45,813 nt of DNA from SpSt-398 sp033762195 (GCA_033762195.1 JANRLV010000094.1:1-45813), one strand, 5' to 3'. Counted from the first letter of the stretch, positions 7,659 through 17,460 are shown. Numbers and translations are program-made. The notes: generated by a model not told the origin, from the letters alone.

Positions 7659-9368
7659 TTATCCTCGGCGGAGGTTGGGGTGCGGGGCCGGAACCGTGTT
7701 CGGACCTTCTTCACCTTGACCGGCAGAGCGGATATCAACTGTATCGCAATCGCCACCTTCCTGTGCATATTGGAAGATCATACGATCAGCGCGGATACCT
7801 TCTTTCTCAACCAGGTAAGTGATGATAGCATTTACACGCTCCCAGCTTCTTTGCTGCTCACGCTTGTTGCTGGCGCAATAACCGGTAACAACCACTTTAC
7901 AATCGGAGTTGGTACGCAGGCGATCGGCTACGATAGCGAGCAAGCGGGTGGCGTCATCGCTCAGGCGGGCACTGTTGGCAGCAAATGAAATGCTTGGCAG
8001 GGCACCGAGGGCGTTTTCGCAATCACCTTTCTTAGTCAGCATATAGTTTTCGAAGCAAGTGGAATCAGGACATTTTGGTGTACCTACGCCATCGGCATCA
8101 ACAGGCTGCCACAGAGTTGGGGTAACCAGTTCTTTATCCTTACAATCAGGAATACCGTCACCATCTGTATCGCGGCTTACACCGTGAGAGTCAACCGGGC
8201 AACCGGCAGGAGTTTGCTCCTGGTCGAACTGATCGGTAACACCATCACCATCTTCGTCAGGCAGTACAGGTTTGGGAAGGATCATCATCTGAGGTTTGCG
8301 GATCTCCTGGTAAGCATAATCCAGCGGGTTTACCCACCAGAGAGGCTCAACAGATTTAGCACCCAGATTGATATTCAGACCAACACTGGCAAAGTTGTAA
8401 GAATCGAAATCGCGGGTCAGGCTGGGGTTACCCAGGTCCTGCTCCTGCCAACGCTGACCATCCAACAGGTCATCTTTGGTAAACGTGTGGCGATCTTCAA
8501 TGGCCAGGTTAACGCGATTGCTCAGTTTGAAAGCAACACCCATACCAATGGTACCGGTGGGCTTCAGGGTTTTGCCAAACAGCTTAGGACGTCTTGTACC
8601 CTGGTTATCGGCCAAGGTTTCGTAAGAATCATCGAGGATATCACGCAGTTCTTTCCGGGTATCTTTTCTGTTTTTGTACACGTTGGCTCCGGGCACAACA
8701 GAAGAGAAATCATACGGAGTGTTTCCGTTCAAGGCGTTAACGCGTGCTTCATAGATCGTTGCACCCACACCACCGAATCCGTACAGGTTGATGCCTGTTT
8801 TGGATTTATGGAAACGGATGTTGTTCAACGTTACCACCCCTTGGAGGGAGAGGTCATGTACTTTGGTCTTGTAGTTGTAGAAAACGGGATCCAGCGCATC
8901 ACCGGGAGCCATCAAACCACCAGTGGTGGAATTGAAGAAAGCCGGTTGGTTGGTAGCCGGATTCAATCCTTCCAGCGGAGCTACATAGTTCGTGCTCCAG
9001 GCGGGGTTACGGGCATAGTTGTTAGCTTGCAGCCAGCTCAATCCTTTACCTGTTCCGTACATATATTCCAGGCGCATGGAGAACACATATCCAAACGCTT
9101 TTCTCACGTGTGCACCCAGGCCGAGAGTTGGTACAACGGCAGGTACATCACCACTGATCGCGAACATTCCACCCTTGATCCCAATCTCCCACTGATTGCG
9201 GGGTTTGGCGGGGAAATTATATGTTCCGTTCAGGAACTCAGTATGTTGGGGCATTCTTTTGGTGGGTATCACCGAAGAATCCTTGATGGCATTAATGCCT
9301 ACCTGCGCATTACTGCCAATAACCAGTAAGCATAAACCTACCAGGAAAGAGTACTTTTTGCTTGCCAT
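7659..9368 (-). CDS. OmpA-family outer membrane protein with TSP3 calcium-type repeats
   Basis: This 569-residue protein begins with a signal peptide (MASKKYSFLVGLCLLVIGSNA). Residues about 45-340 look like a transmembrane beta-barrel with alternating aromatic strands (NQWEIGIKGGMFAI, YVFSMRLEYMYG, VNLAIEDRHTFT). Acidic thrombospondin type 3-like repeats come next, around residues 375-400 and 415-440 (DEDGDGVTDQFDQ, DTDGDGIPDCKDK), and normally bind calcium. The C-terminal OmpA domain (about 455-555) should grip peptidoglycan. It probably links the outer membrane to the wall. The gene stands alone between its own strong promoter and terminator, which suggests high expression. The last residues after the OmpA core form a flexible Pro-rich tail. 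Confidence 0.9.
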   Translation of the reverse strand: MASKKYSFLVGLCLLVIGSNAQVGINAIKDSSVIPTKRMPQHTEFLNGTYNFPAKPRNQWEIGIKGGMFAISGDVPAVVPTLGLGAHVRKAFGYVFSMRLEYMYGTGKGLSWLQANNYARNPAWSTNYVAPLEGLNPATNQPAFFNSTTGGLMAPGDALDPVFYNYKTKVHDLSLQGVVTLNNIRFHKSKTGINLYGFGGVGATIYEARVNALNGNTPYDFSSVVPGANVYKNRKDTRKELRDILDDSYETLADNQGTRRPKLFGKTLKPTGTIGMGVAFKLSNRVNLAIEDRHTFTKDDLLDGQRWQEQDLGNPSLTRDFDSYNFASVGLNINLGAKSVEPLWWVNPLDYAYQEIRKPQMMILPKPVLPDEDGDGVTDQFDQEQTPAGCPVDSHGVSRDTDGDGIPDCKDKELVTPTLWQPVDADGVGTPKCPDSTCFENYMLTKKGDCENALGALPSISFAANSARLSDDATRLLAIVADRLRTNSDCKVVVTGYCASNKREQQRSWERVNAIITYLVEKEGIRADRMIFQYAQEGGDCDTVDIRSAGQGEEGPNTVPAPHPNLRRG

Positions 9369-9411
9369 AAGAATGGGTTAAAATTTTGAATTACAATGTC
9401 CTAATTAAGCG

Positions 9412-9442
9412 CAAAAATATAACTTGACGGTTAAATGTCAAA
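9412..9442 (-). promoter_or_regulatory. Near-perfect Bacteroidota sigma-A promoter of the OmpA-family gene
   Basis: The minus strand reads TTTG (9439-9442), then 19 bp, then TATTTTTG (9412-9419). This is the TTTG-N19-TAnnTTTG consensus without a mismatch. It lies 43 bp upstream of the ATG. It is the clearest promoter in the window and fits a highly expressed major outer membrane protein. Confidence 0.82.
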
Positions 9443-9570
9443 TTTTTAAATTATTTATTTATTAAGTGCAACGAATTGTTTCACCGTTTATTAAGCCAAA
9501 AAAACGTTCAAATTTGCTGCTTTCACCGCCATTTTTTTTCCAGTGATACGTATCTTGCTTGGTTTTAGCC

Positions 9571-10536
9571 ATGCATTTACCCGTTGAATTGATCGAAACC
9601 GAGCTAAAGGTCTTTGAAACCACCTTCAAGGATGCCGTGAAAAGCAATGCCCCCATGCTCGACCGGATCATGCGTTATATCGTCCGAAGGAAGGGTAAAC
9701 AGTTGAGGCCCATGTTCGTATTCTTCTCGGCCAAGATCCATGGCGAGGTTACGGACGCCACTTATCGGGCGGCTTCCCTGGTCGAAATCCTTCATACCGC
9801 CACCCTGGTGCATGACGACGTGGTTGATGACTCCCTCGAGCGCCGCGGGTTCTTTTCCGTCTATGCTTTGTGGAAAAATAAAGCCTCTGTGTTGGTCGGG
9901 GATTACCTGCTGGCCAAAGGACTCCTCCTTTCCCTCGATCATAATGACCATGAAATACTGCATATTTTGTCTGATGCGGTCCGAAAAATGAGTGAAGGAG
10001 AGCTTTTACAGCTCGAAAAAGCACGCACGCTCAACCTCAAAGAGGACATATATTTCGAGATTATTCGTAACAAAACAGCCTCTTTACTTGCATCGGCCTG
10101 TGCCGCCGGAGCCTGGTCAACCAGCCAGGACAAGGATGTTGCCGAAAAAATGCGCTTGTTTGGTGAAAAAGTGGGTATGGCCTTTCAAATCAAAGATGAC
10201 CTCTTTGATTATTCCGCGAGCGCCCGAATCGGAAAGCCAACCGGCAATGATATCAAAGAAAAAAAGCTGACCCTGCCTGTTATATACACGCTGAACAATT
10301 GTGATGCGTCTACACGCAAAGAGATCATCCACACCATCAAACACAAGAACAAAGACAGTAAGTCGGTACAAAGGGTGACCGAACTGGTAGCCCGGAACGG
10401 TGGGATCGCCTATGCGGAAAAGAAAATGGAGCAATTCCGCTCCGAAGCCCTTGAAATCCTGCACTCCTTCCCTGAATCGCCCTTCCGAAAAGGACTGGCC
10501 GATCTTGTACATTATGTAACCAACCGTAGCTATTAA
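9571..10536 (+). CDS. Polyprenyl (all-trans) diphosphate synthase
   Basis: This 321-residue isoprenoid chain-elongating enzyme has both aspartate-rich motifs: HDDVVDDSLERRG (first DDxxD region at 82-87) and KDDLFDY (about 208-213). These bind Mg2+ and the allylic diphosphate. KGKQLRPMFVFFSAK upstream is the usual IPP-binding basic region. It likely makes the octaprenyl- or heptaprenyl-type side chain of menaquinone. Product chain length cannot be read with confidence. A TTG codon at 9559 opens the frame four codons earlier, but the ATG at 9571 gives the standard N-terminus. RecJ follows after 16 bp and is probably co-transcribed. Confidence 0.93.
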   Translation: MHLPVELIETELKVFETTFKDAVKSNAPMLDRIMRYIVRRKGKQLRPMFVFFSAKIHGEVTDATYRAASLVEILHTATLVHDDVVDDSLERRGFFSVYALWKNKASVLVGDYLLAKGLLLSLDHNDHEILHILSDAVRKMSEGELLQLEKARTLNLKEDIYFEIIRNKTASLLASACAAGAWSTSQDKDVAEKMRLFGEKVGMAFQIKDDLFDYSASARIGKPTGNDIKEKKLTLPVIYTLNNCDASTRKEIIHTIKHKNKDSKSVQRVTELVARNGGIAYAEKKMEQFRSEALEILHSFPESPFRKGLADLVHYVTNRSY

Positions 10537-10552
10537 ATTCAAAATCGCCTGA

Positions 10553-12247
10553 ATGGAAAAGCGGTGGACGTTGAAAAAGGGTGACCCTGCCCGTGTTGAA
10601 GTATTGAAAGAGGCATTGCGTATACATCCTGCCCTCTGTGCTATTTTGGAGCAAAGAGGCATCGGCACCTATGAGGAAGCAAAATCTTTTTTCCGCCCCG
10701 ATCTCTCCGACCTGCCCTCTCCCTGGCTCATGAAGGACATGGAAAAAGCCGTAGCCCGTATTCAACTGGCCATGGAAAAACAGGAAAAGATCCTGCTCTT
10801 TGGTGACTACGATGTGGATGGCACCACCGCGGTGAGTGTGCTCTATCGTTTCTTTCAAAAATTTCACCCACAACTGGATTTTTATATCCCGCACCGCTAT
10901 CGCGAAGGCTATGGGGTCAGCAAAGCCGGAATTGATTTTGCCAAAGAAAATGGATTTGACCTGATCATCTCTGTAGACTGTGGCATCAAATCCGTTGACC
11001 TGATCGGTTATTCCTCCTCGTTAGGCATGGATTTTATTGTATGTGACCACCATTTGCCGGATGAAGAACTCCCCCCTGCCGTAGCGATCCTGAATGCCAA
11101 GCAAAAAGATTGCCCATATCCGTATAAAGAATTATGTGGTTGTGGTGTAGGTTTCAAACTGATGAGTGCTTTAGTGGAACGATTGGCTTTACCCCATGAA
11201 TGGTTGTGGGAAGACCTTGATCTGGTAGCCACGGCCATCGCGGCGGATATTGTTCCCATCAGCGGAGAAAACCGCATACTCGCTTTCCATGGTTTGAAAA
11301 AAGCCAATGAAACCCCCAACAATGGCATCAAAGCCCTTTCTTTTCTAAGCGGGTTGAAACCTCCTCTTCATATCCACAACCTCGTTTTCATGATCGCGCC
11401 GCGGGTGAATGCCGCCGGACGCATGGATGATGCGCGAAAAGCGGTGGAGATGTTCATCGCCCTAAGCTATGAGGAAGCCTTGAGCTTTGCTGAAAAATTA
11501 CACAGCGACAACACGGACCGAAAAGAAGCGGATAAATCCATTACACAGGAAGCATTGGAATTGATCCGAAGTCATGAGCATTGGGTCGATCGCCGCTCCA
11601 CTGTCGTTTTTCAACCCCATTGGCATAAAGGGGTTGTGGGGATCGTAGCGTCGCGATTGATCGAGCATTACTATCGCCCTACCGTTGTATTGACGCGTTC
11701 GGGTGATTATGTTGCCGGTAGCGCACGCAGTGTACCCGGATTTAACCTGTACGAAGCCATTCATGCCTGTCGCGAACATCTGCTGGGGTATGGTGGGCAT
11801 TTTGCCGCAGCGGGAATGACACTCGATCCGGAACAGGTGGATCTGTTCCGCGAAAAATTTGAAGCGGTGGTATCCGCCACCATTGACCCTGAATTACTCA
11901 TTCCAGAGATCGAGATTGATGCAGAGATCGGATTTGCCGATATCACCTGGAACTTCTTCAATATACTTCGCCAAATGGAACCTTTTGGTCCCGAGAACCT
12001 CATGCCTCAATTCATCGTGAAACAGGTCAGGGATACGGGCTATTCCAAAATCGTAAAAGAAGAACACCTTCGTTTTGTTTTAAAACACCAGGATATCACG
12101 CTGACAGGTATCGGATTTGGCATGGCCTCAAAATTTCCTTTGTTACAAGGCAGCCGTCCGGTGGATATTGTTTTTAAGATCGATGAGAATGAATGGAATG
12201 GCCAGAAAAGTTTACAATTACGGATGATCGACATACGTCCTTCATAA
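10553..12247 (+). CDS. recJ: Single-stranded-DNA-specific exonuclease RecJ
   Basis: This 564-residue 5'-3' ssDNA exonuclease acts in recombination and mismatch repair. The DHH phosphoesterase motifs are intact: GDYDVDGTTAVS (about 84-95), SVDCGIKS, CDHHLPDE with the DHH triplet near 165-167, and DIVPI. The DHHA1 domain carries GGHFAAAGMT (about 414-423), and a C-terminal OB-like region ends in LQLRMIDIRPS. Length is typical of RecJ. It sits 16 bp behind the polyprenyl synthase gene, with no promoter visible between them. Confidence 0.95.
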   Translation: MEKRWTLKKGDPARVEVLKEALRIHPALCAILEQRGIGTYEEAKSFFRPDLSDLPSPWLMKDMEKAVARIQLAMEKQEKILLFGDYDVDGTTAVSVLYRFFQKFHPQLDFYIPHRYREGYGVSKAGIDFAKENGFDLIISVDCGIKSVDLIGYSSSLGMDFIVCDHHLPDEELPPAVAILNAKQKDCPYPYKELCGCGVGFKLMSALVERLALPHEWLWEDLDLVATAIAADIVPISGENRILAFHGLKKANETPNNGIKALSFLSGLKPPLHIHNLVFMIAPRVNAAGRMDDARKAVEMFIALSYEEALSFAEKLHSDNTDRKEADKSITQEALELIRSHEHWVDRRSTVVFQPHWHKGVVGIVASRLIEHYYRPTVVLTRSGDYVAGSARSVPGFNLYEAIHACREHLLGYGGHFAAAGMTLDPEQVDLFREKFEAVVSATIDPELLIPEIEIDAEIGFADITWNFFNILRQMEPFGPENLMPQFIVKQVRDTGYSKIVKEEHLRFVLKHQDITLTGIGFGMASKFPLLQGSRPVDIVFKIDENEWNGQKSLQLRMIDIRPS

Positions 12248-12348
12248 TCAAATTCCAATTTTAAGACTATCGTAGTTTTCCGATACCGGGGCATTATTTG
12301 TTAATAAATAATTCACCGGTTGCACCCGGGCTGCATATTGAATAAAAC

Positions 12349-12356
12349 TACTTTTG
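12349..12356 (+). promoter_or_regulatory. Possible -7 box for the secreted nuclease
   Basis: TACTTTTG is an exact TAnnTTTG match 21 bp before the ATG at 12378. A TTG lies 26 bp upstream, longer than the usual 19-21 bp spacing, so the promoter call is tentative. Confidence 0.42.
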
Positions 12357-12377
12357 GGCGACCACAAACTAACGCTC

Positions 12378-15300
12378 ATGAGAAAGAATTACCTCTTATC
12401 CTTCGTCCTTTTCTTTTTATTTTATTTTACGGCCAACGCACAAGTCGTCATCAATGAAGTGTATGGCGGTGGTGGCAACAGCGGTGCCACCTACAAGAAT
12501 GATTTCATTGAATTATACAATAACAGCTCCTCTCCTGTTTCTTTGACGGGTTGGTCCATTCAGTATGCTTCTGCTACAGGAACTACCTGGCAAAAGACAG
12601 ACCTGACCGGAACCATTCCGGCCAATGGATACTATCTGATCCAGGAAGCGCAGGGAGCCGGCGGTACGCTTGACCTTCCCACACCCGATGTGATTGGCAC
12701 CATTGCCATGAGCGGAACAGCGGGTAAGGTAGCCCTGGTGAACAATACCACCTTGCTTTCCGGATGTCCTGCAGCGGGAACCTATATCGACCTGGTAGGC
12801 TTCGGCACCACTGCCAACTGCTTTGAAGGTGGTGGCCCAACGCCTGCTCCTTCCAATACCAATGCGGTGCAACGCAATCCGATCGGAAATGATACACAGA
12901 ACAACAATACCGATTTTGCAACAGCGCTTCCCTCTCCTTCCAACACGTCCACCGGAGGAGGTACACCTTCCGAAACAGCTTCGGTAGCGATCGGCGCCAA
13001 TGGAGCCGAGCCTGCCACAAACGGGTCATTCACCATTTCATTGAGTGCTGCCGCACCGGCAGGTGGTATAACGGTAACCTATACCCTGGCAGGTTCTGCC
13101 AGTGCAGGTCTTGACTATACAGATCCACAGGCAGGAACCGTGACCATTCCCGAAGGGGCCACCAGTGCCGCCCTCGTGATCAATGTCGTAGATGATTCTC
13201 AATTTGATCCTTCTGAAACGGTTCAGATCACCCTTCAAACCGTTTCCTCACCTTATATCCTGGGTACCACCACGGCCACCATCAGCATTGCCGATGATGA
13301 AGTACCCCCTCCCACGCCGATCTTTTTGACCCTGGCTCCCTATACACAAGATTTCAATACCCTGGAAGGCGTAGCCACCACAGGTTCTACTGTACCGAAT
13401 GGTTGGTTATTCCTTGAAACTGGAAGCGGTGCCAACACAACCTATGGAGTGGGCACGGGTTCGTCCAATGCAGGTAATACCTACAGCTTTGGTGCCAGTG
13501 GCAGCAATGAAAGAGCGTTTGGCGGATTACAATCCGGAAGTGTCATTCCATCCATCGGCGCTGGTATCATCAATAATACCGGAACCACCATCACCCGCCT
13601 CGGCATAACGTTCACCGGAGAACAGTGGAGACTTGGAACAGCGGGAAGGGCAGACAGGCTCGATTTCCAATACAGCCTTGATGCCACCAACCTGGGAACC
13701 GGAACCTGGATCGATGTAGATGGTTTGGATTTCATCTCCCCCACTCAAGCCGGAACCGCAGGTGCTTTGGATGGTAATCTTGCCGCCAACCGCAGCCAGA
13801 TCTCTGTTACGATCAATGGTATCGCCATCCCTGATGGTGCTACATTCCATATTCGCTGGAACGATTTCAATGCCTCTGGTGCAGATGATGGACTGGCCAT
13901 TGATGATGTTACCATCGAAGCCAACCCGGTTGATCTTATTGCTCCCGCGGTAACCACCTATTCTCCCGCCAATGGCAGTACTAATGTTTCTACCAATGGA
14001 GCCGCCAGCATCAGCTTTAATGAACCCGTACAAAAAGGAACGGGCTCCATAACACTTCGCAACGCCAGTGATAACAGTGTGATCGCAAGCCTTGATATCA
14101 CCAGTGCTTCTGTTTCTGTCAATGGAAATTCGGTCAGCTTCCCATTGGTAAACCTGCCCGTGAATACCACCATTCAGGTGGAGATAAGCAATGGTGCCTT
14201 ACTTGATCTTTCTTCTAACCCATATAGTGGAACAAGTGGCAATGACTGGACCTTTACAACAGGCACTACCTTTTTTGCCGCTGATTTCAATACCTGTACC
14301 AGCAATTTATCCGATGGGTTTACCCAATACAGTGCCACAGGCGCTATCACCTGGGCATGTACCACCTTTGGCCGTGACCCGAACAATAACACCGGTTCAC
14401 TCGCGAATGGCGTTCAGATCAATGGTTTCTCGGGGGGTACCAATGTACCCAATGTGGATTGGTTGATCTCTCCCGCTTTTAACCTGACGGGCACCACCTA
14501 TCCGCTCTTGTCCTTCTGGAGCCGTGCTGCCTTCAATGGTAAACCTTTGGTGTTGAAAGTTTCAACCGATTATACCGGTGGCGATCCTGCCCTGGCTACC
14601 TGGACCGATCTCAATGGAAAGTTCCCCGCACAAGCTTCGAATGTGTGGACACTTTCTGAAAATATCAACCTGACCGCTTACAAACAAGCGAATGTCCATA
14701 TTGCTTTTGTGTACACCTCTACCGATGATGATGGTGCGCGCTGGACATTGGACGATCTTTCCCTGTTGAATTCACCCACACCGCCGCCGCCGAGCCTGAC
14801 ACTCGGTAACCGCGATGTATTGTATCCTTTTGTTCCGGCTGGTCAAACCGCCGAAAAAGCGATCACATTCATTGGCAACGACCTTACCGGTGATGTGACA
14901 CTGGATGTAACCGGTGACTTCCTTCTGTCGAAGGATGCGCTCAGTTTCTCTTCATCGCTTACCTATACACAGGCAGAGGCCAATGATGAGGTAGTAACGG
15001 TTTATGTGCGATTTGCCCCCGGTCAGAACAATGAGGATTTTACCGGGCTGATCCATGTTTCCACTTCGGGACTGCTGGATAGCATTGGGCTCAAAGGCAC
15101 GAGCATCGATCCGGCCACCACACTTGAAGTGGTGAACTGGAATATTGAATGGTTTGGCAGTACGGCCAATGGTCCGACCAATGAGAACCAGCAGCAACAA
15201 AATGTACAAACCATCCTGCAGAATATCGGTGCTGATGTATATGGTTTAGTGGAAGTGGTGGATGAGAACCGTCTGGCGCAGGTGGTTGCCCAAATGCCCG

Positions 15301-16934
15301 GATATGCCTATGTGGTTTGCGATTATGGTTCGCATACCAATCCAAATGCCCCCAACCCGGGACCTTTATCTGAAGCACAAAAAGAAGCTTTTGTATATAA
15401 GACCAGTGTGTTTAGCAATATCACTACCGAACCTTTGCTGACACAGGGAATCAATTCTGCGGCCGATATTTCCAATCCGGCTTATAACTATTGGGCAAGC
15501 GGACGTTTCCCTTATATGATGACCGCCGATGTAACCTTGAATTGCATCACCAAACGGATGCGCTTCATCTTGGTACACGCGAAAGCGAATACCTCACCGA
15601 CAGCTACCTCCTATGAGCGTCGCAAGCGGGGTGCAGATACCTTGTATCAAACACTTACCCAACTTTATCCTGAAGACCCGATCATCATCCTGGGTGATTT
15701 CAATGATGACCTGGATCAGTCCATTACTGCCGGGTTCACCACTACGTCCTGGAACTCCTTTACCGAGGATGTGGTGAATTTTGAGGCCATCACCAAACCA
15801 TTGAGCCTGGCTGGTAAAAAATCGACTGTGAGCTATAATGATGTGATCGATCATGTGGTGGTGTCGAATGACCTGCTTCCCTATTATATTCCAAATTCTG
15901 CTGCGTTATTGAGCGATGTGGCTGGCCTGGTCACCAATTATGGTTCTACCACCACCGACCACTACCCTGCTTTTTCACGCTATATTTTCCGCAATACCTC
16001 CGCGCCAACCGTTGGTTCTTGTACCGCGACCGTTCAGTTCTGTGCCAATGGTGCAGACACGTATACGGTACCCGCTTTTGTGGCCAACGATGATTGCGAT
16101 ACCGAATTGACCTATACATATTCCATCACCGGTGCCACCGAAAGGAGTGGAAATTCGAATGATGCCAGCGGCGTCTTCAATATCGGTGTGAGTGTGATCA
16201 ATTGGACTGCCACCGATAGCTGGGGTAATAGCATTACCTGTCAGACAACGGTAACAGTAAAAGAAGCGCCATCTGTGTTGATTCCCGATGTGTATGTATT
16301 GCCCGCAGGTACACTGGCCAATACCGTGTATATCGGATATACACCGGCGTCAACCGCTACCTTGAATGCAACCGCAGCCGGTGGTACAGCCCCCTATGTG
16401 TATAGCTGGTCAACCGGAAGTACCAATGCCAGCATCCAGGTGAGCCCAACCACCAATACCCAATACAAAGTGACCATCACCGATGCCAATGGTTGCCAGG
16501 CAATGGATAGTTTGATGATCCAGGTGAAAAATGTGAGAGGAGGAAAAAGAGGTGACAAAGTTATCATCTGCTATAAGCCAACAGGTGTAGCCAATACACT
16601 TGAAGTATTCCCGGCTCTTGTACCTTTCTGGATCGCGCAAGGTGCGGTATTAGGAAGCTGTTCCGAAAACGGAGTTCCTGATTATCTGCTTAAAGTGACC
16701 TTGTCACCCAACCCGACCGTGAACCAATTCCGGTTGAACATTCAGTCAAATAACCCGACCGATCCAATCGTGATCCGTGTACGCGATATTTTTGGCCGCC
16801 TCGTGGAATTGCGCCAGGTACCTGCCGGAACCACCCAGGTGTTTATCGGACAGAACTACCGTGCCGGTCTCTACTTTATCGAGGTCATCCAAGGGCCGGA
16901 GCACGTGGTTTTAAGAGGTTTGAAGCTTCGGTAA
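12378..16934 (+). CDS. Secreted multidomain nuclease: LTD, Calx-beta, EEP endonuclease and T9SS sorting domain
   Basis: This 1518-residue protein starts with a signal peptide ending near FTANAQ. In order I see a lamin-tail domain (about 23-160, VVINEVYGGGGNSGATY), a Calx-beta domain (about 190-305), a jelly-roll-like region (about 315-520), a Big_5 domain (about 525-635, FNEPVQKGTGSITL), a choice-of-anchor J-like region (640-805) and an Ig-like spacer. An endonuclease/exonuclease/phosphatase domain (about 915-1200) follows, with NWNIEWFG, GLVEVVDE, LGDFNDD (about 1105) and TDHYPAF (about 1194). Then come an HYR-like domain, a PKD/SprB-like domain and a type A T9SS tail (about 1440-1518). LTD plus EEP is the architecture of extracellular DNases such as Shewanella ExeM, so nucleic-acid scavenging or biofilm DNA turnover is likely. 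The ATG at 12378 is preferred over an upstream TTG. Confidence 0.9.
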   Translation: MRKNYLLSFVLFFLFYFTANAQVVINEVYGGGGNSGATYKNDFIELYNNSSSPVSLTGWSIQYASATGTTWQKTDLTGTIPANGYYLIQEAQGAGGTLDLPTPDVIGTIAMSGTAGKVALVNNTTLLSGCPAAGTYIDLVGFGTTANCFEGGGPTPAPSNTNAVQRNPIGNDTQNNNTDFATALPSPSNTSTGGGTPSETASVAIGANGAEPATNGSFTISLSAAAPAGGITVTYTLAGSASAGLDYTDPQAGTVTIPEGATSAALVINVVDDSQFDPSETVQITLQTVSSPYILGTTTATISIADDEVPPPTPIFLTLAPYTQDFNTLEGVATTGSTVPNGWLFLETGSGANTTYGVGTGSSNAGNTYSFGASGSNERAFGGLQSGSVIPSIGAGIINNTGTTITRLGITFTGEQWRLGTAGRADRLDFQYSLDATNLGTGTWIDVDGLDFISPTQAGTAGALDGNLAANRSQISVTINGIAIPDGATFHIRWNDFNASGADDGLAIDDVTIEANPVDLIAPAVTTYSPANGSTNVSTNGAASISFNEPVQKGTGSITLRNASDNSVIASLDITSASVSVNGNSVSFPLVNLPVNTTIQVEISNGALLDLSSNPYSGTSGNDWTFTTGTTFFAADFNTCTSNLSDGFTQYSATGAITWACTTFGRDPNNNTGSLANGVQINGFSGGTNVPNVDWLISPAFNLTGTTYPLLSFWSRAAFNGKPLVLKVSTDYTGGDPALATWTDLNGKFPAQASNVWTLSENINLTAYKQANVHIAFVYTSTDDDGARWTLDDLSLLNSPTPPPPSLTLGNRDVLYPFVPAGQTAEKAITFIGNDLTGDVTLDVTGDFLLSKDALSFSSSLTYTQAEANDEVVTVYVRFAPGQNNEDFTGLIHVSTSGLLDSIGLKGTSIDPATTLEVVNWNIEWFGSTANGPTNENQQQQNVQTILQNIGADVYGLVEVVDENRLAQVVAQMPGYAYVVCDYGSHTNPNAPNPGPLSEAQKEAFVYKTSVFSNITTEPLLTQGINSAADISNPAYNYWASGRFPYMMTADVTLNCITKRMRFILVHAKANTSPTATSYERRKRGADTLYQTLTQLYPEDPIIILGDFNDDLDQSITAGFTTTSWNSFTEDVVNFEAITKPLSLAGKKSTVSYNDVIDHVVVSNDLLPYYIPNSAALLSDVAGLVTNYGSTTTDHYPAFSRYIFRNTSAPTVGSCTATVQFCANGADTYTVPAFVANDDCDTELTYTYSITGATERSGNSNDASGVFNIGVSVINWTATDSWGNSITCQTTVTVKEAPSVLIPDVYVLPAGTLANTVYIGYTPASTATLNATAAGGTAPYVYSWSTGSTNASIQVSPTTNTQYKVTITDANGCQAMDSLMIQVKNVRGGKRGDKVIICYKPTGVANTLEVFPALVPFWIAQGAVLGSCSENGVPDYLLKVTLSPNPTVNQFRLNIQSNNPTDPIVIRVRDIFGRLVELRQVPAGTTQVFIGQNYRAGLYFIEVIQGPEHVVLRGLKLR

Positions 16935-16961
16935 TAAGGAGCAAAAACCTTCTAATTTGTT

Positions 16962-17039
16962 GATTATTAATTACTAATTATTGTTTGTGGCGGGGTTTAC
17001 TCCGCCACATTCAATAATTAGTAATTATTAATCAATAAT
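16962..17039. repeat. Heptad array D, two-armed AT-rich array around a G/C hairpin
   Basis: Three heptads (GATTATT, AATTACT, AATTATT; 16962-16982) face four (CAATAAT, TAGTAAT, TATTAAT, CAATAAT; 17012-17039). The arms are nearly fully complementary. Between them, GTGGCGG (16987-16993) and CCGCCAC (17002-17008) form an inner G/C stem with an 8-nt loop. The whole could be one long hairpin behind the nuclease gene and just before the rpsF promoter. Confidence 0.75.
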
Positions 17040-17054
17040 TCCCCCCAAACTGCC

Positions 17055-17062
17055 TATCTTTG
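17055..17062 (+). promoter_or_regulatory. -7 box of the rpsF operon
   Basis: TATCTTTG matches TAnnTTTG exactly and lies 41 bp before the rpsF ATG. The -33 region falls at the end of heptad array D, and no TTTG is present there. Confidence 0.58.
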
Positions 17063-17103
17063 CAGCCCATTTTTAAACAATTTTATTAACAAAAAACAGG
17101 GTA

Positions 17104-17460
17104 ATGAACAATTACGAATTGATGGTGATTTTTACCCCTGTTCTGAGTGAAGAAGACTTCAAAGCAGAACAGAAGAAGTACATCGACTTTCTGTCGAACA
17201 ACGGCGGAAAGGTGGTGCATACGAATCCCTGGGGATTAAAATCACTGGCGTATCCCATTCAGAAAAAGACCACTGGTCTTTACTGGGTGTTGGAATATTC
17301 TGCGCCATCCGACTTCAATGAGAAGCTGAAGATCCAGCTTCTTCGTGACGACCATGTGCTTCGTCAACTGTTGACCAAACTCGATAAATACGCCGTCGAG
17401 TACAACGCAAGAAAGAGAAGTGGCGTTTCTACAGGAACCGAAAAAGCAGTGGAGGCTTAA
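17104..17460 (+). CDS. rpsF: 30S ribosomal protein bS6
   Basis: This 118-residue protein has the bS6 fold markers: MNNYELMVIFTPVLSEEDF at the N-terminus, GGKVVHTNPWGLKSLAYPI in the middle and YWVLEYSAPSDFNEKL before the last strand. A basic C-terminal tail follows. bS6 binds bS18 on the 30S platform; in Bacteroidota both lie near the bS21 site that covers the 16S rRNA 3' end. It is the first gene of rpsF-rpsR-rplI, with no single-strand-binding protein gene inserted. The start has no Shine-Dalgarno sequence, unlike the two genes behind it. Confidence 0.96.
   Translation: MNNYELMVIFTPVLSEEDFKAEQKKYIDFLSNNGGKVVHTNPWGLKSLAYPIQKKTTGLYWVLEYSAPSDFNEKLKIQLLRDDHVLRQLLTKLDKYAVEYNARKRSGVSTGTEKAVEA
17451..17455 (+). 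promoter_or_regulatory. Shine-Dalgarno sequence of rpsR (GGAGG)
   Basis: GGAGG lies within the last codons of rpsF, 8 nt before the rpsR ATG at 17464. This is ideal SD spacing. Most genes in this window have no such element, so it is notable here. Confidence 0.7.

Noticed and set aside
8184..9329. 381-codon plus-strand open frame
   Set aside because: It lies entirely antisense to the OmpA-family gene, whose domains, promoter and terminator are clear. Its translation has no domain-like pattern.
16987..17008. S6:S18-binding leader motif of rpsF
   Set aside because: The G/C hairpin lies upstream of the rpsF -7 box and so would not be in the mRNA leader. The remaining 41-nt leader shows no such structure.
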